From Prochilodus magdalenae (Eukaryota > Chordata > Actinopteri > Characiformes > Prochilodontidae), in contig JAMWET010000532.1 of the NCBI GenBank assembly GCA_024036415.1, positions 186,001-250,000 on the forward strand: a stretch of DNA of 64,000 nucleotides. The letters run 5' to 3'. This document shows, in pieces, positions 1 to 14,108 of this stretch. How positions within the stretch are numbered: the first letter of the stretch is position 1; every line of letters starts with the position of its first letter. The notes under the pieces are model-generated. The model did not search any database. It had not been told where the DNA came from and worked only from the letters and a program-made list of their open reading frames with translations. The position numbers and the translations under genes are program-made.

Positions 1-840
1 GATAAAGCAATGGACCATGAGACCTAGCTGCTGAGTGATGCAGCTGACCGTAAGAGCGCATCATAGGCGGGGCTAGTGGGCTATCATGCTAGTTTAAGGC
101 AATGTCATGGCTAAAAGCTAGACAATCCAGACTAATATTAACTTAGAACAAAGTCTGGCACATTTTTATTACCATGAAATACTGCCATTGAAGATTCAGC
201 CACAAGCATTTTCATTGCTGTTTGTCATCCCATGCTGACCTGTTAAGTTCTGTAGAAGCATCAGGATATATGCATGTATCAGAATCAGAATGTAAGAAGG
301 TATTAGAATCCCCATCGCCAATACTGATGCTGTATTTAACAGCCAGGATCAGTGCAATACTATTACCTAGGTATTAAAAATGTATATTAAATGGCACAGA
401 ATTGTACAGAAATGTACAGGACCTCACATAGCCATTGCAGAAACCATTTGTCCCTAAACATGAGCTCACACAAGAACCAACACAGGAAAGAGGCGTGATC
501 AAGTGGTTGGTGCTATTTCGGGTAATCTCATTAAGTCTGTATTAAAACGTGTGCTGAGTGATTTGACCAAAACCTCTGATTTTAATAAGCTGCATAATAA
601 TTCCAGCAGTAATATGAGTACTGGACTGCTGGACTTCTTAAATCTCCAAATGCTGCCGGTGGCTCATGGACGGGTGCAGACTAAATAAACTCTGTTTGTC
701 TTATTTGGTATTTTGAGTAACTGTTTCTGATAACGAAACAAATAATTTCAGGAAAAACAGAGCATCTCAGAACAGCCTGGAATAGAAGACGTACCCTCAC
801 TGATTCCAGCAGTTCTTTATGACATCAGAGAAAAATGAAA

Positions 841-899
841 GGAAGAGAAAGCTAGAAAGAAAAAGAGAGAGAGATAAAGAGAGAGAGAGAGAGAGAGAA
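841..899. repeat. GA-rich microsatellite
   Basis: A purine-rich run ends in uninterrupted GA dinucleotides at about 877-898. It is a simple repeat inside colec12 intron 2. Confidence 0.9.
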
Positions 900-2328
900 G
901 TAGGAATGAGCCCTCTCGTGAGTTCAGGCAGAGGCAATAAGCTCTTGCCTAACACACTGGCACGCTTACAGGCCCATGTGTGGACTGTTTTTGGCTTTGA
1001 TCACTTCCATATGCGATCAAGGCCACGTGCAAGAAAAAAAGTAAGCTTTTCAAAGTTTGGCAAGGATCACACTGAATGAGATGACAAATCCAGAGCGTTT
1101 TAATGCCAGAGTGTTTAAAAAGACCTGCTGCCAGTGTCATGTGAAGCTGCTGTAAAGAACTTAATGTGACCATCATCACCACTGTCTGCCTGGTGACATA
1201 ACTGTTATGCCAAGGGGAAAGCAAATGATCAGATCGCTGTGCTAAAATTCATTCTGTGCTAATAGTAGCAGGTTTGGAGGTGATTATGTCCGCCATCGCT
1301 GGGACCATCTGCCCTGTGTTATAAGATACATACCGTCAAACGAGTGATTTAAACTTGTCTGAGGAGACAGACAGAAAAGGAGATGTGTGGAAAATCTGAC
1401 AATAAAACCAAAATGATTCAAGATGAGCCAGACAGACAGATTCCAATTAGGATCTGAGACAGGAAGTCAAACTGCAAAGTGAAACGCCTCTGGCCAAACT
1501 AGCTCAAAACCAGACGCTATTCTTTTAAATTAGCCCAGAACACCACCAAGGAAAAAAATGACTTCCAAATCTTCTACAAACTATAATTTTGCTACACAGT
1601 CCCTCAATCATTTGAGCCATGATGTTCCAGGAACACTCTATTTGACACGTCTAGTCCTCTTTGATTTTTATTACAGCACTGGAGTGACTGTGTCTGGAAA
1701 TGGCACTGAAAAAAGTGGGGATGCACTGAATTGACAAATGTGTACATCATTCAAACATTAACAACATGGATTATACATTAACACGATTACTGCCAAGGTA
1801 AAAAACAGGAAGGCAAAGCCGTGTTGGTGTAGTAATAAACGGAATATTAAAATGAAATTTTATTCTGTTCTGGTTTAGTTCTGACACTAGACAAAGGATT
1901 TTCAGCAGGGTACATAGTACAGAGCACAGAATAATGATCCACTGATACTGACTGTGGTTTCAGGTGTCATTTACACATACTGGACCAATACTAACATGCA
2001 ATACCACCTGATACCATGTAACATAAGCATAGTTAATGCTGTCAAAGCACTAGCATGGTCTGATCACTTTGCAAACTGTTGCCGTTGGTGTCACTGGTCA
2101 CTTTAGATGTTCCACATCAGCATATTCCTACAAGGATTTAAATTTAAACCCTTTTAAAACACTAACAAACATAACACTTCCCCAACACAGGGGACACAGA
2201 CACTCACAACACAAAGGCAAAGAACACCAAATCTGGAAGCTGAATGCACATGTTTAACTGTATAGAATTAAGACATATAAATGATAAAACTGTACTAGCT
2301 GGAACATTATCCAACGGAACACTAAGCA

Positions 2329-2391
2329 CGGTTGTAAGTCGCTCTGGATAAGAGCGTCTGCTAAATACCTTAAATGTAAAAGTAAATGTAA
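2329..2391 (+). repeat. Teleost SINE-type conserved tail fragment
   Basis: The segment reads GTAAGTCGCTCTGGATAAGA followed by GCGTCTGCTAAATACC and a TAAATGTAAA-type tail. This 'CTCTGGATAA(G/A)AGCGTCTGCTAAATG' signature is widespread in fish SINEs and other interspersed repeats (V-SINE-like central domain). No tRNA-like head with A and B boxes is recognisable upstream, so the copy looks truncated. The family assignment is from memory of the motif. Confidence 0.6.
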
Positions 2392-5300
2392 AACAGAGAT
2401 CTTTAAAGGGGCTGTAGGCTGGAACCTGTATTAACATCACCATTATTTACACCATTTGACCATAACCAAATTTTGGCGGATAATACATTCTTTCTAAGCC
2501 ACTACTCAGATACTCAGTAGATATTCAGATACTAAGTTTTATCTTAGGAAGACAGCTTATATATCCAATACTATATAATTCAGATATATTTCCGGTTGTG
2601 TTATACATTGCGACTACAAAATAAGCACCTGAATAATGCATTTCCATGGACATATTCTTAAGGATTGAGCTTGAGAACGCAGCTGTAGGGGTACAAAAAA
2701 TAACAGCAAGAAAATCTATCTAAGTAAAGCTGATACGCTGTCCACTGAGGAGACTGTATCTTGTTAAGAAGACAACGAATAGCCATTCCTGAATACTTGC
2801 CGAATATTAAAGTCAGTTAGAATGCACATTCCTACTGAAGATGCTTAAAATATCTGGTTTAATATCTTGCCTGTGGCAGAGTACAAAGGCTTACACAACA
2901 AGCCAAACAGACTATAAAAATGGCTTTATCTGTGTAGTTCCATCTGACACACAAGCATTGCAGAATCACGGAGACCATAAACTTTTGTTGTGGAGTTCCC
3001 AGCCCCCCTTTCTTCTCCCCAACTCCTTTCTCCTCTACACTTCTGAGCTAGCATGTTAGCATGAGGTAATTTCCAGTAAAGCGAGACCACATGCCTTGCT
3101 ACAAAGGGGCCATGTTACAGAACAGGCCAGAGGGGCACATGCCATCATAATCACCCAGCGTCCGGCGGGACAGCTAAACACTCATTCCAGCAGTGCACTC
3201 ATTAGTCTCTGGGTCCAAAAGAACCGCCAGGTTCAGCCTGGTCCGCTTCCAACAGCCTCAGTTGCTTTATAGCCTAGGAGGTTACGTCTGTGCCTACAGT
3301 TAAAAGAGGCATGACTGATATAAGTGTCAGGCTTGTGGGAGGAACGTTTACTTTAAAGCGAGTCCTGTGGGACTCATACTAATGATCTCAGTGATAAAGA
3401 GCATATTCAGAAATAAAAAGGTTCCTGGTTTCAATCATACATAGTTAGGTTTTTAGAAGCGCCCGAGGACTATGTGCATGACAGGGGCCGGGGAAAAGAG
3501 CACTCGGCACAAACGCTAAGATGGATTTTTACTCCAGCATATCGCTATGCTCTTGACAGCCATGTGATGTCATACTGTAAGTCCACTGCACCTCCAGCCC
3601 ATTCCAAGCAGCTTATAGTGGTGTACTGGCATCCTGCCCTGAACACTGATGGCAGAGTCGAGGAAAAATGGAGGCTGTCAGTGAGCAATTAAGATTATTT
3701 TAGGAGCCAATGTTAAAGTCACACAAATGCTGCACGTCTTTCTAAAGAGCATTTAAAGGATTATTCATATAGAGAGCTCACTCGAGGTCTACCATTTAGG
3801 TCAGGCCAGGTTTGGGGAAATAGAAGAAATGGTTTCTAACTTAAAGCTGGGTGGGTAAAAGGATAGATTTGGTCATGTAGCCACATGCACTGTGACACTG
3901 CTGCTTCATTTGCTGGGGAGCATGATCTCAGCTGGTTTCCCAAACGCACGCCTGGCAATGAAAACGGCAAATGAACGATAATATAGAAAAACTTGAACAA
4001 AACACCATAAATCAGAGAAAGAAGCAATCCTCATAGGAAATCATGTGTAGAGCAGCTCAAAGCATTTCAACACGTGTTCTATCGAAATCCACAACAGACC
4101 ACACTATTAATAAAGCAATTTAGAAATTTGCCAAATATTTTCATGCACAGCAAAGACAAACAAAGCTAAAACCATGGGTGTTGTTCCAAATGTTCCTTCG
4201 GCTGTGTAGGATTTTCCAGCAGCAGCCAAGGCCTGTGTTCTGGGACTGGGCTGCAGCGTGGAGGTTTAGAGGTTTGGAGTAAAAGAGGCGCAAGTCGGTG
4301 GGTGGCCTAGAACAAGGCCTTGTGTCCTGACTCAGCATTGGCCTCCATCACACTGGATGGTTGTCTGTTACTGCTGCAGCTGAGCCCAGGCTGATACAAG
4401 CCAGAGGCATCCAAAAAAGCTTACGAGTTCCAACTGCCTCCCTTAGCAAATGAAACCACAGAGCTTTCAAATGAACCTGCATGCCAAGCATTTAGTGCCT
4501 TGTACTCCAGCGCAGTGCAGCCAGAACTGAAAACAGAGGAACTCCACCTATTTTTTGAGTAAGCTGAGCAAGCCATCAAACCTGGGAAAACCATGAAAGA
4601 AAGGGATGAGCTGTTGTGCTGTGGTAACTAGACATTTCCTTGGAATAGGAATAGATCTGGTCAGACAAAACAAAAAAAGAGAGAAAGAATACATTATATT
4701 TACATTTAAATATAGCAAGAAAAGTAGGGATATGCATTCTGACTAAATTTGATATGTCAGTGTCTATAAGAGCTCATCAAAAAACCCAGCAAAACTAAAA
4801 AGAAAAGAGATTTCAGCATTTTTTAGAGTTCTAATAATAAAATCTAAACCTGCAGGAAAATGTTTTTAAATGTGTGATTAATTGTTTGTGAGAGACACTC
4901 TCTTCAGCTACTCTTTTTTCCATACAGTCTGACAATCAGAAAACTTGGCATGAATTTTAGTGATGAAACATAGTCACAGCCATGGGAAGCATTTAAGTTT
5001 GAACTGCAGACATAAAATATCGGTCCATCATATGAATTAGAGAAATAATTAGATAGACAGCATGCATGCAATTATGTTTAATTAAGCCTTTAAAGAGTTT
5101 GTTTCCACTATTTTGTTTGAAACATTTTAGGGGAATGAAAATACAATTTCAAATTAATTCAAGGCTTGGCATGGTATGAAATGAAATACATCCCTTCTTA
5201 TAACTGGCCTAATTCTTTATTTCTCATTAAACACTACAACTAAAATACATGTTTAATAAACTACATCTCAAGCTTCAGCTTCTCTCATCAGTTAACCAGA

Positions 5301-8300
5301 TAATCCTGCTAGGATATAAACAAATAAATATAAAAAAATATAAAATATAAAAAAAATATATAAAAATGTTCTCCTTTCCTACAAAACCCTGTTGTAATGT
5401 TATTCATGTGATGTTTTCTGTCGGTTTTGTCCTGTTATTTTAATGCACACTGGCCATAAAAAAACAACTTTACTGCTTGACTTGCAGAATTTCAGTTGAT
5501 CGACCGGGTGATGACACAACTTGCTGGCTGTCAGGGGGCAGCCCTAGTTAAAACTACAACTAACTGGTACAACACCGGCTGATGAAGAGGACTTGTCTTT
5601 CACATGTTTTTTTCTTTTCAGTAGACCATGTACCAAGACTGACCCACTGTCAGCCCAGCCCACTTAGTCTATTAGGTAAAAGACATTCTCAGGCATTCAT
5701 GTTTTAGTGTAGCAAAGTATAACATAATTACTTGCAAATATGAGCATAACTTTCATGTTTTAAAGTTCTGTTGAATCATACAATTGATATTTTACTTGTT
5801 GGTCTGTATATTGTCTCCATCTACCCATAATGAAGCACAACAAATACCTAAAGAAGGATTTTAGTATTCAAATACTTACACCTCATACTGCTGATCGAGT
5901 ATTTAAGCACCTGTGCACATCACTATAAGAAAGCACAGTTCACTTGTGTAAATCCGTTCCAATCTATAGTCCCTGTATCAGCAAGACTACAGATGCTCTA
6001 TTACCTACCTACCAAAAACAACAACTGGAGCCAAGCTACAGTATAGATTACTGCTTCAATCAGTATGATTTATACATTCTTTCAGAACAAAAACACTGCA
6101 AAAAAATCTAAATGAATGAAACATGAGCAGGAGTAATGCTATAAGGCAGGTTCCCCTGACAGCCAAAGTAATCAAAATTTAAGCAACAAAGGCCCAGTGC
6201 CTCTGTCTTGGCCAGGTCTGAAAATGGGATCTCCAGTAAGTAGTGCTTTTGACTCTGAACACAGCAAAGGAAAATACACATCTTTCTTTCACTTGCACTA
6301 TTTTTTTTTTTTTTTTGTGGCCAGGAAGCATGGAGTTGATTTTGGCCAGCGTGCGAGCCAAACGACTTTCATTAATATATCAGACGCAGTGCAGCACTTT
6401 GGGCCCGCAAAGAAAGGAAAAGTGCCGAGCCCCATCGCTAACATATGTGTTGTTTTTGACTGGGTGCCAGACCCCGCTGCGGAGGAGAGGCACCGGCTCT
6501 CCATCCATCATAGAACTGTGACACCCTATCATATGACAGCTTGTTACAGGGGTGCTGTTTGTGGGCGAGAGAATCCCTGGGAGCTTGCTGTTGTGATGGG
6601 TTGACTTGCAGGAGAGCTGTCCAAACCTATCCTGCTCTTGGTCCTGAATGTGTTCCTTACACAAGAGAGACCTGGGGGAGGGCACTACAGATGGGGTGTT
6701 TTACAACATGGATTTATGTCCGTTTGTCCAGAATGGAGGATGAGAGATTCACTGGTGACTCACTGGTTTATTCAAGGAGACCACCAACTCCTGTGACCGC
6801 TCCGCTTCCTGACCTCTGCAAGGCTTCATTGGCCTTGGGTCCAGATGTGCTGAGAACAAGCCAGTTGGGGAAAAACACAAAATATTTAGCCGTCCGTCAT
6901 TGTGGTTCTTGTTTTGTTCTTCAAACCACCACAGCTCTTCTTACACAACTGCTCCGCAAGACACCAAACACATTTGTGTGGTCGTGTTATGTGTCCTTTT
7001 GTCAAGAGCTTGCACTAAAAGTCAGGAGTGCCTCTAAAGAGTCAGATTCCATTGGGCTGACCCAGCAGTGACCCAGGCCATTCTACACTAATGCCCTCTC
7101 CAGAACCCTTATGGCCCATGCTGTGAACCTTCTGCTGGGTTCAACGCAACACGCCGACATTAAAATCTTGTCTTCTGCTGAGAGCTTTCCTGATCCAGGG
7201 AAATGCAGTCTTAGATAAGGATGAAGCCTTACAGAACCCTTAAGAGCTTAACCTGAAGACTCTGTGACTTAAGAGACAAAAGTAATGTTCTCTTTTCCTA
7301 TCTGCTCCTATCGTCTAAACTCACACTGAAGCATAAATATGCCATATTTCAGCCTGACATTACTGCTTGCAATTGAGCTAGATGCAAAAGGCAGGTTCAC
7401 TGTGAACATTCCATCTGTTCAGTAAAATCCAGTCCAGTTAAAGGACGTAGTCTACACCAGCACAAAACTCCACAGTCACAACAAATGAACAAAAGCACAG
7501 AACAAATACAAATACAGCTACTAATACAGACATCAGCTTTCATAATTAAATCTATTCACTGACAGGACAGAGAAGTTTACTTGGCTGAAGTGAGAATTCA
7601 TTCTAGACAAGGACAATAGAGACTTTTTGAGGCAATATAATGAATTTAAAAACTTAAATTCCCTCCGAAACGACATATTTTAAAGCTCGGTTCAATGTTA
7701 TTCTAGATATTATTACTAATTCTGGGAGTTTTAGCATCTTTTGCTAAACAATTAGCACATTACAAGTATGTTACAAATTCTGGATTATCAATTATACACA
7801 GTCTGCTGCCTCTAATACCTACTTATATCTTTTGAACAAGTGACAGCAAATGCAAGTATTCATGACTGTTTCATCCTTACAAATGTGACTACCATGCTAA
7901 TACTGCTCTCTGCAGGAGAAACCTCAGCCTGACAAACACGCTCAAGTGTGTGTGAATCCATGTTCATGTGAGAGCTGAGGCATTCGGGAATTCAGCTACA
8001 AATGCCTGTGGAAAACCATAAAGTACCATACTTTAATAATTTTACAAATCATTTAAGCCTTTGGGACACTAGATAGCATGTTACGCACCCAGAGCAGACT
8101 AAAGCCCATACTAGTGCTCCATGGCTGTGTTTACAGTATAAGGGAATAAAACATTACATGTACATATTACTGAACTCAACTTAACATTACTTAACATCAT
8201 CAGGTGACTTGTCATAGGGGGAATCTGACTGCTTTACACTAGCCCACTGGGGTTCTCACTCAACATTTGGTTTGATACTTGTTGTTCCAGACATTTCGTT

Positions 8301-11300
8301 GGAAAGCACACAGGTGTTCTATTTGCATAAGCTTTATATGTATATATTAAAAAAAACAAAAACAAGTGAGACCTGGGAGAGAAAATGGTGTCTGGATTTC
8401 TCTTTGACTGAAAAAAAAGTGCAGTTTTTCCCATAAAACTGGCACAGCTAAAGATCCTGAGAGGGATGGATGGATATTCGCACTGGAGAGAGGGTTGATG
8501 GTTTGATGGAGGGTTTGACAGGATGTGGGTGGATGGAGATTTTGACTGAACAATACAAATGGAAAACTGTAGAAGCTAACAGGTCTGTCAGATTCAAAGA
8601 GACATATTTGCTTGTTTTGTATGGGTTTAGAAGAACAGCAACCGAACAGTTTCTTCGCCTGTGTTTCCACTGGCTCCAAAATAAGGGTTATTATCTGTTA
8701 ACAGGGCGCACACCCCTGGACGAACCCCTCACCCACACAGCTCCTTGCTTCAGTGCTGACACAGCAGGATCCAACCCGCCAGACCCCCACACCCTCCAGA
8801 CCCAACCACCCCCTCCCCTCAGCTCACAGCCATTCAGCCAGCTGCATAAGCTGCAGTTAAATAAACCCCTGAAATGGGTGCAGGAAACAGGTCAGCAACT
8901 CTTCAGGTTGGGAGATAATCTCTTTTAAGGACACCAGCATTTCAAACAATGTGGATCTGGAGATAAGTAGTGGTTCGGATTACTCCTGCAACAGTGAGGT
9001 TGTGCTATTTACACAAGGCGTTAGTACCACTAAGTGAAGGGCTCCGTTAATGAAGTGCTGGTTGATGTCTGTCTCACAACGCTCTCTGTAAGAACAGTGC
9101 ATGCTTCTAAATGTTCAAGTGCCTTATACACACACACCTCAGTTTGAAAAGGTAGTTCTTCTGTGGCTCCTGCAGTACATAAGCAGTTTTGGCTTTACTC
9201 TACCACGGAATTAAAAAAACAAAAACGGCATCAAACTAGAAAACACGATACTCATTATACCCTATTAAAATAAGTGTTTCTCCAGAGCAAACCCTGCTTT
9301 AGCATAACACCTTCTATTGTTAAATCAGAAACAACAAAAAAGCACAACAACAAAACTATTACATTGGGTATCCATGAGAGCCTGACAGAGATATATGGAT
9401 AATTTAACAGAATCAGTTTATTTCAGACCTTTAGCTCATTTCCACAAAACCATAATGCATTGACTGACCCTATACTGTAATTATGTTTCTTTTATTAAAA
9501 CAAATTACTGAGCCTTCATCACTGCTTATACGATCATAATGCCCTTAAAACATGTCTAGTGCATAAAGCTTTCAACAGCTATTCACTCTTAAAATAATAA
9601 TAATAAAAACTTATATTTTTATTCAAACATAAAAAGTTCTTTAAATTACTAAAATAAGCTTCTTAACATCAGAGACAGGTTCTTAGACTTTGGCACACAT
9701 TTACTTTTAAAGCAGTGAGATCTAGCTGCTCACCATGTGGCCATTAGGGAGTAGAACAGTTTCACTTCCTGCTTTAAAATGCAGGAATGTGGTTAAAATA
9801 TGGCTTTTTCCTTCATCCCAAACTGCATACTACTATACTACACATACTAATAATACATATATTGACATGTAATGACATGGGACAGCATTTTGTATAAAGT
9901 CTTTTCTATTAATTCGTAAACATTTATAAAATTTAAATCTTTATATAAAGAAAGTTCAGTTTTAGCCTTTTTGTTTTTTTGGTCCAGAAACTAAGGATGG
10001 TACAAATTGGTTGCCTTATTATAGCCCACATTAGCTGCAGTATTTTCAGTACTAATTAATACTGTGCATTAAAAATGTGCAATGAATCTGCTAATGTTAA
10101 TAGTTTTAATAATTTTAAAAGGTAAGTTCATGAAGTGTTATATTTGAGAATCAACAAGGTTATTTGTTAGTAAACCGCTCCTTAACTACATAATTAGCAT
10201 CTAAAATATAAATAAAATAAAATGTTTATAGGAGTTTTTATTACTTATAATCAATGTCATCATCAGCCAATGTTCATAACAGTCAGTTCCCTCCAGGAAA
10301 TAGGAGGTACTGCCAATTCACATGATCATACAGTCCTTTCTACTCTGTAAAACAAAACTGATTCCACCATTTGACATCTACATCAGCTCAAAAGTCATGG
10401 TTTTTGTACAAGCTCTTGAAACACATCCATACTTTCTTTTGTTCCTGAAAAAATGAAAGCACATGCATATATATCATCCCTGCAGAAAGGCTGACCTAGC
10501 CTGAAATGAAACCAGTTAAAGGTTACAGTTGAGTTTCAACACTGCATTTATGTTCTCACAAATCTGTCAGACCTTATTGGTTCTATCAGCTCCACACTAC
10601 CAGCCAAAAAAGGAGGGACTCCAATTCAATGCTCTTAGGAGCCTATAAAAGATATCATATGTTTTCTATGTGTGAATGTTAAATAATAACTCTGGACCGA
10701 TTGTACTGGTCAATTCTACTACATACTTTTTACTACTATGGTAAAGACAGCTGTTGTGCTTAAATGACACAAACAACAGAAAAACAACTGTACATATAAT
10801 ATACTAACAATTAACAATTATACTAAATTACTTTGTAACACACTTGGAAAAAATATTTGATGGTTAGTTAGCAAGGAGTTGGGACATTATATAAAATGCA
10901 AATCCACAATGAAAGCACACAGCAGAAATACGTAAATATACTTTGACCTGTATTTATTTGAAAGCATTACAAGGGAAGATATTTAATATTTTACTGTTTT
11001 TGGAATAATATGCTCCTTTTGAAATTGATGCCTGCAACAATTTGCCTGCCATGTCTGGTGGTCCATTTTATCTGAAAGTGTTAACACAATGTAAAGGGTA
11101 GCTGAAATGTAAAAGAGCTGTAAAGGTAACAATCGAAAAGAATGGAGATACTTGTTGTGTACAGGACAAGGCCAAAAACCACAATGGAATGCCGGTGGTC
11201 TCTGATCCCTCAGACAACTCTGCTTTAAGGGGTACTGTGAATCTGTGACTGATATTACCAAATAGGCCAATTTGGTAATAACAAGTGTGAATAAAGCCCT

Positions 11301-11496
11301 TCTGCTGCTACATCCATAAATGCACGTTCAGACTGTACTATGCGCAGCAGAAGTCAAATGTGTCTACAGATCCCGAACGGTTATGAAGTGCTGTTAAACA
11401 GATGTAACACAGTGGTGAACATATCCATGTCCCATTGGTTTTGGAATGTGTTGCAGGCATCATATGTGGAATGACCATATATGTTTTTCCTCTATT

Positions 11497-11498
11497 CA

Positions 11499-11530
<32 letters not shown>

Positions 11531-11531
11531 T
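11497..11531. repeat. AT microsatellite
   Basis: TATACATATATATATA-type alternating AT run in colec12 intron 2. Confidence 0.9.
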
Positions 11532-12959
11532 TGGCATTTTATCTGCCTGATTTTTTTGGGGGGGTTAAGATTTTATTTTGGTATCGGTTTGATATTTAAG
11601 TTGGCAGACGTTTTGTAACCTAGATTAGTACATCACTCCTGTGACAAGTAAGTTAGATGTTTAAAGCAGATGCATTCATATCAAATTATAGTAGTTCATA
11701 AAATTGCAAATCCACCTTTAAATGGAAATTCAATCTTCGGATATGAATTGCGTAAAATCCATGGAGATCCCGTAAAAGGGTTTTTAGCCTGTCCAACTTA
11801 TTCTGAAAAGCATTATTATGGTATCACCAAAAAGGTATATCTGAGGTCTTCTCATAATACAAAAGCTACTACGTGCTGCCATCTGGATTTTTCAACTTTA
11901 GATTGTTCTGTGGATAAAGCCATGCATTGGGCATGACCACATGCAATCTAAACCCCTCCTGTTACACAAGCCTCCTCAAACTTATCAATACCACCTTTCT
12001 TTAGATAAATATCCTACACCACTAGATGGTTAAAACTAGAATACAACAGACCTCCAATTTACCTTCAGGCATGATTGAAATTAGTCTGTTGGTAAGTCTC
12101 CAGTACCTTGTGTTGTTTTAAAACAAAGACAGAAACTTGATCCTCAGACCACCTAAAGTATATTACATGCTTAACAAGATTTGCTGCCCCAGTGGATGCC
12201 TCAAACATAGTTTTGAATATTGATTGCTAGTAAACTTGGCATAAGAAGGAACAAGCAGATCTATTTATTTTGCAAAAAGAAGAAACATCTTCAGTATTTT
12301 AGTTTTGTAACACTTTTGGAACACTCTGTCTTGCAATGTTGTAATAAGTAGCCACTTTGTCCTCAGTAACTTGAAACATAAGCAATACTTCACAAGATGT
12401 GTAAGCAAAAAAGTCTCTGTAGGACTTTATTACAGGAGCCTCTGAAACTTGGTGGAGCCTGAACTATTGTCAGAACAGGAAAGACACCATCTGTACTAGT
12501 GAAAGTTGACCATAAGAGATGGAAAGCCTGATAAATCTAAAGACACATTTACAAAGACTGCCTAAAAGTCATATAAAGTTTAGCAAGTCTCTACTTTACC
12601 TCTACTAAATATGGTAAAATGCTTATTCTGAAAAAGGTAAAACTAGAGAGGTCTGTTCACGCCAATACCTCTCAAATGGGCTAATGACATTAACATATGC
12701 TTACAGGAAAAGCAATGCGAAAAGCTGGGACATGACCCCATGTTCATTACAAACATCTGCTTGAGCTATAAAGCCTAATATGCCTTTCAAATACTTCCAC
12801 AACACCAAAGAGAAAACAATATGTAACCAGCACTTGTAGACAGTTTGTCAATCTGTGAGGGAATCCAAAAGGAAGAGATACATCTCACACCCAAATGCCA
12901 AATGGACAGCCAAACAATGTATGCTTCTGTTAGGTGGTCAGGAATTGTGAGCTACTCAC

Positions 12960-13010
12960 CAAACCTCTTGTATCCAAAGGACTGCACATCCTCCTCATCA
13001 TTGAAGTCGT
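12960..13010 (-). CDS. colec12: colec12 exon 2 (collectin-12 N-terminal cytoplasmic tail)
   Basis: A 51-nt exon lies between an acceptor (tttttgccag, AG at 13012-13011) and a donor (gtgagt from 12959). Joined in phase to exon 1 it reads MKDDFNDEEDVQSFGYKRFG, which closely matches the vertebrate COLEC12 N-terminus. Collectin-12 (CL-P1/SRCL) is a type II membrane scavenger receptor with coiled-coil, collagen-like and C-type lectin domains. It binds oxidised LDL, microbes and glycans at the cell surface. Only the first ~20 cytoplasmic residues are in the window; the membrane segment and extracellular domains must lie to the left. The identification rests on this short but distinctive acidic-plus-QSFGYKRFG motif and on synteny with clul1 and yes1. 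Confidence 0.88.
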
Positions 13011-14019
13011 CTGGCAAAAACAAAATGACAACAATGTTAGATAACTGTTCCAATTCCACTGCAAAGCACTGGAGCTGAACGCAATGTGATCAAGTGAATT
13101 CTACACTAGTATGAAACATAACTCTTTGTCAACAATAAAAAGCACCTGAAATAATGCAAAAGGGAATGTGTATCCAATTCAAACAGAATGGGTATGGAAA
13201 TGTTCAAAGCCCACATCGTCAAACTGAAGTCTCATTTCACCAAACCAATAATAAAATAAACAGGACGTGGCTGGATTGTTCTTGAGTGGAACCTGCCAAT
13301 GTTGGCTGTCTAATAAGGGTGTTATTCCATAGTCTCAAATACTTTGCTTAAGCCTGTGGTCTCCTGTTGTGAACCTAACTACTGAAATAACACCAGCTAG
13401 AAAATCAACTCCCAGGTTAACATTATGCCACCATTCTCATTTCCTCTTCTGACTTTTAAGTTGAGTCTAGTGGTCTTCAAAGCAGCAAATCCGTTGCTCT
13501 TTTTTTGAGTACCACACCCACAGGGTTCCCTCCAGGTGGTTTTATACAGCTGGACCAGACGTGCAGGTGGGTGGTGGAATAGTCTGGTGAAGAGGCCCGC
13601 AGAGAGTGACTCGCAGTTTTCTCACAGAAACAAATTTACAGACACTCACTACACAAACATACACACACAGAGCCCGGCACAGACAGCACATTCAAACAGT
13701 CAACATTTTTTAAACCCTAAAATACAACATTTGACCTTGAAAATGAAAGACTGCTTAAATATGCATTTAAGTGCTGCCCACATGTCGATCATTCCCACAT
13801 TAGCTGACCACAGTCCTCAGCAGGACAATGATTTAGCTATTTGTCTTGTCTCTTTAAAGCAATATGATACGAATAAAATACAAATTATTCCCTCATTTCT
13901 AAAATAAAAGGGTTTTTATATAGCTGTAGCATGCAACTGCTATAAATGAGATTCTAAGCTAAAATCAGTGTGTGCTTATGTTATATACATGTGTGTAACA
14001 TATGTGAGTGTGTGTGTTT

Positions 14020-14048
14020 TATATATATATATATAAATATATATATAA

Positions 14049-14100
<52 letters not shown>

Positions 14101-14108
14101 GTGCGTGT
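14020..14108. repeat. Compound AT/GT microsatellite
   Basis: Alternating TA units (about 14020-14050) are followed by about 22 GT units (14052-14096). This is a simple repeat inside colec12 intron 1. Confidence 0.95.

Larger units (their letters stand above)
1..12959 (-). other. colec12: colec12 intron 2 (partial, runs off left edge)
   Basis: This is non-coding sequence downstream (in the minus sense) of the exon 2 donor at 12959-12958. I searched it for the next expected colec12 exon, which should encode the cytoplasmic-tail end and the membrane-spanning segment, and did not see it, so intron 2 is probably longer than 13 kb. It is AT-rich and holds a GA tract near 841-899, a SINE tail at 2329-2391, a T run near 6301-6317 and an AT microsatellite near 11500-11531. 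The stretch 6300-7071 is GC-richer and open in several frames on both strands, but no protein family is recognisable. I see no other genes. Confidence 0.75.

Noticed and set aside
5524..5543. CTCF-like GTCAGGGGGCAGCC in colec12 intron 2
   Set aside because: The core deviates at the CCA positions; weaker than the motifs listed.
6197..7071. 135- and 176-codon plus-strand frames
   Set aside because: No recognisable domain or start context, and overlapping open frames on the opposite strand. Kept only as a low-interest composition anomaly.
8470..8928. 152-codon plus-strand frame with a Pro-rich end
   Set aside because: No family resemblance and no splice or promoter context; lies within colec12 intron 2.
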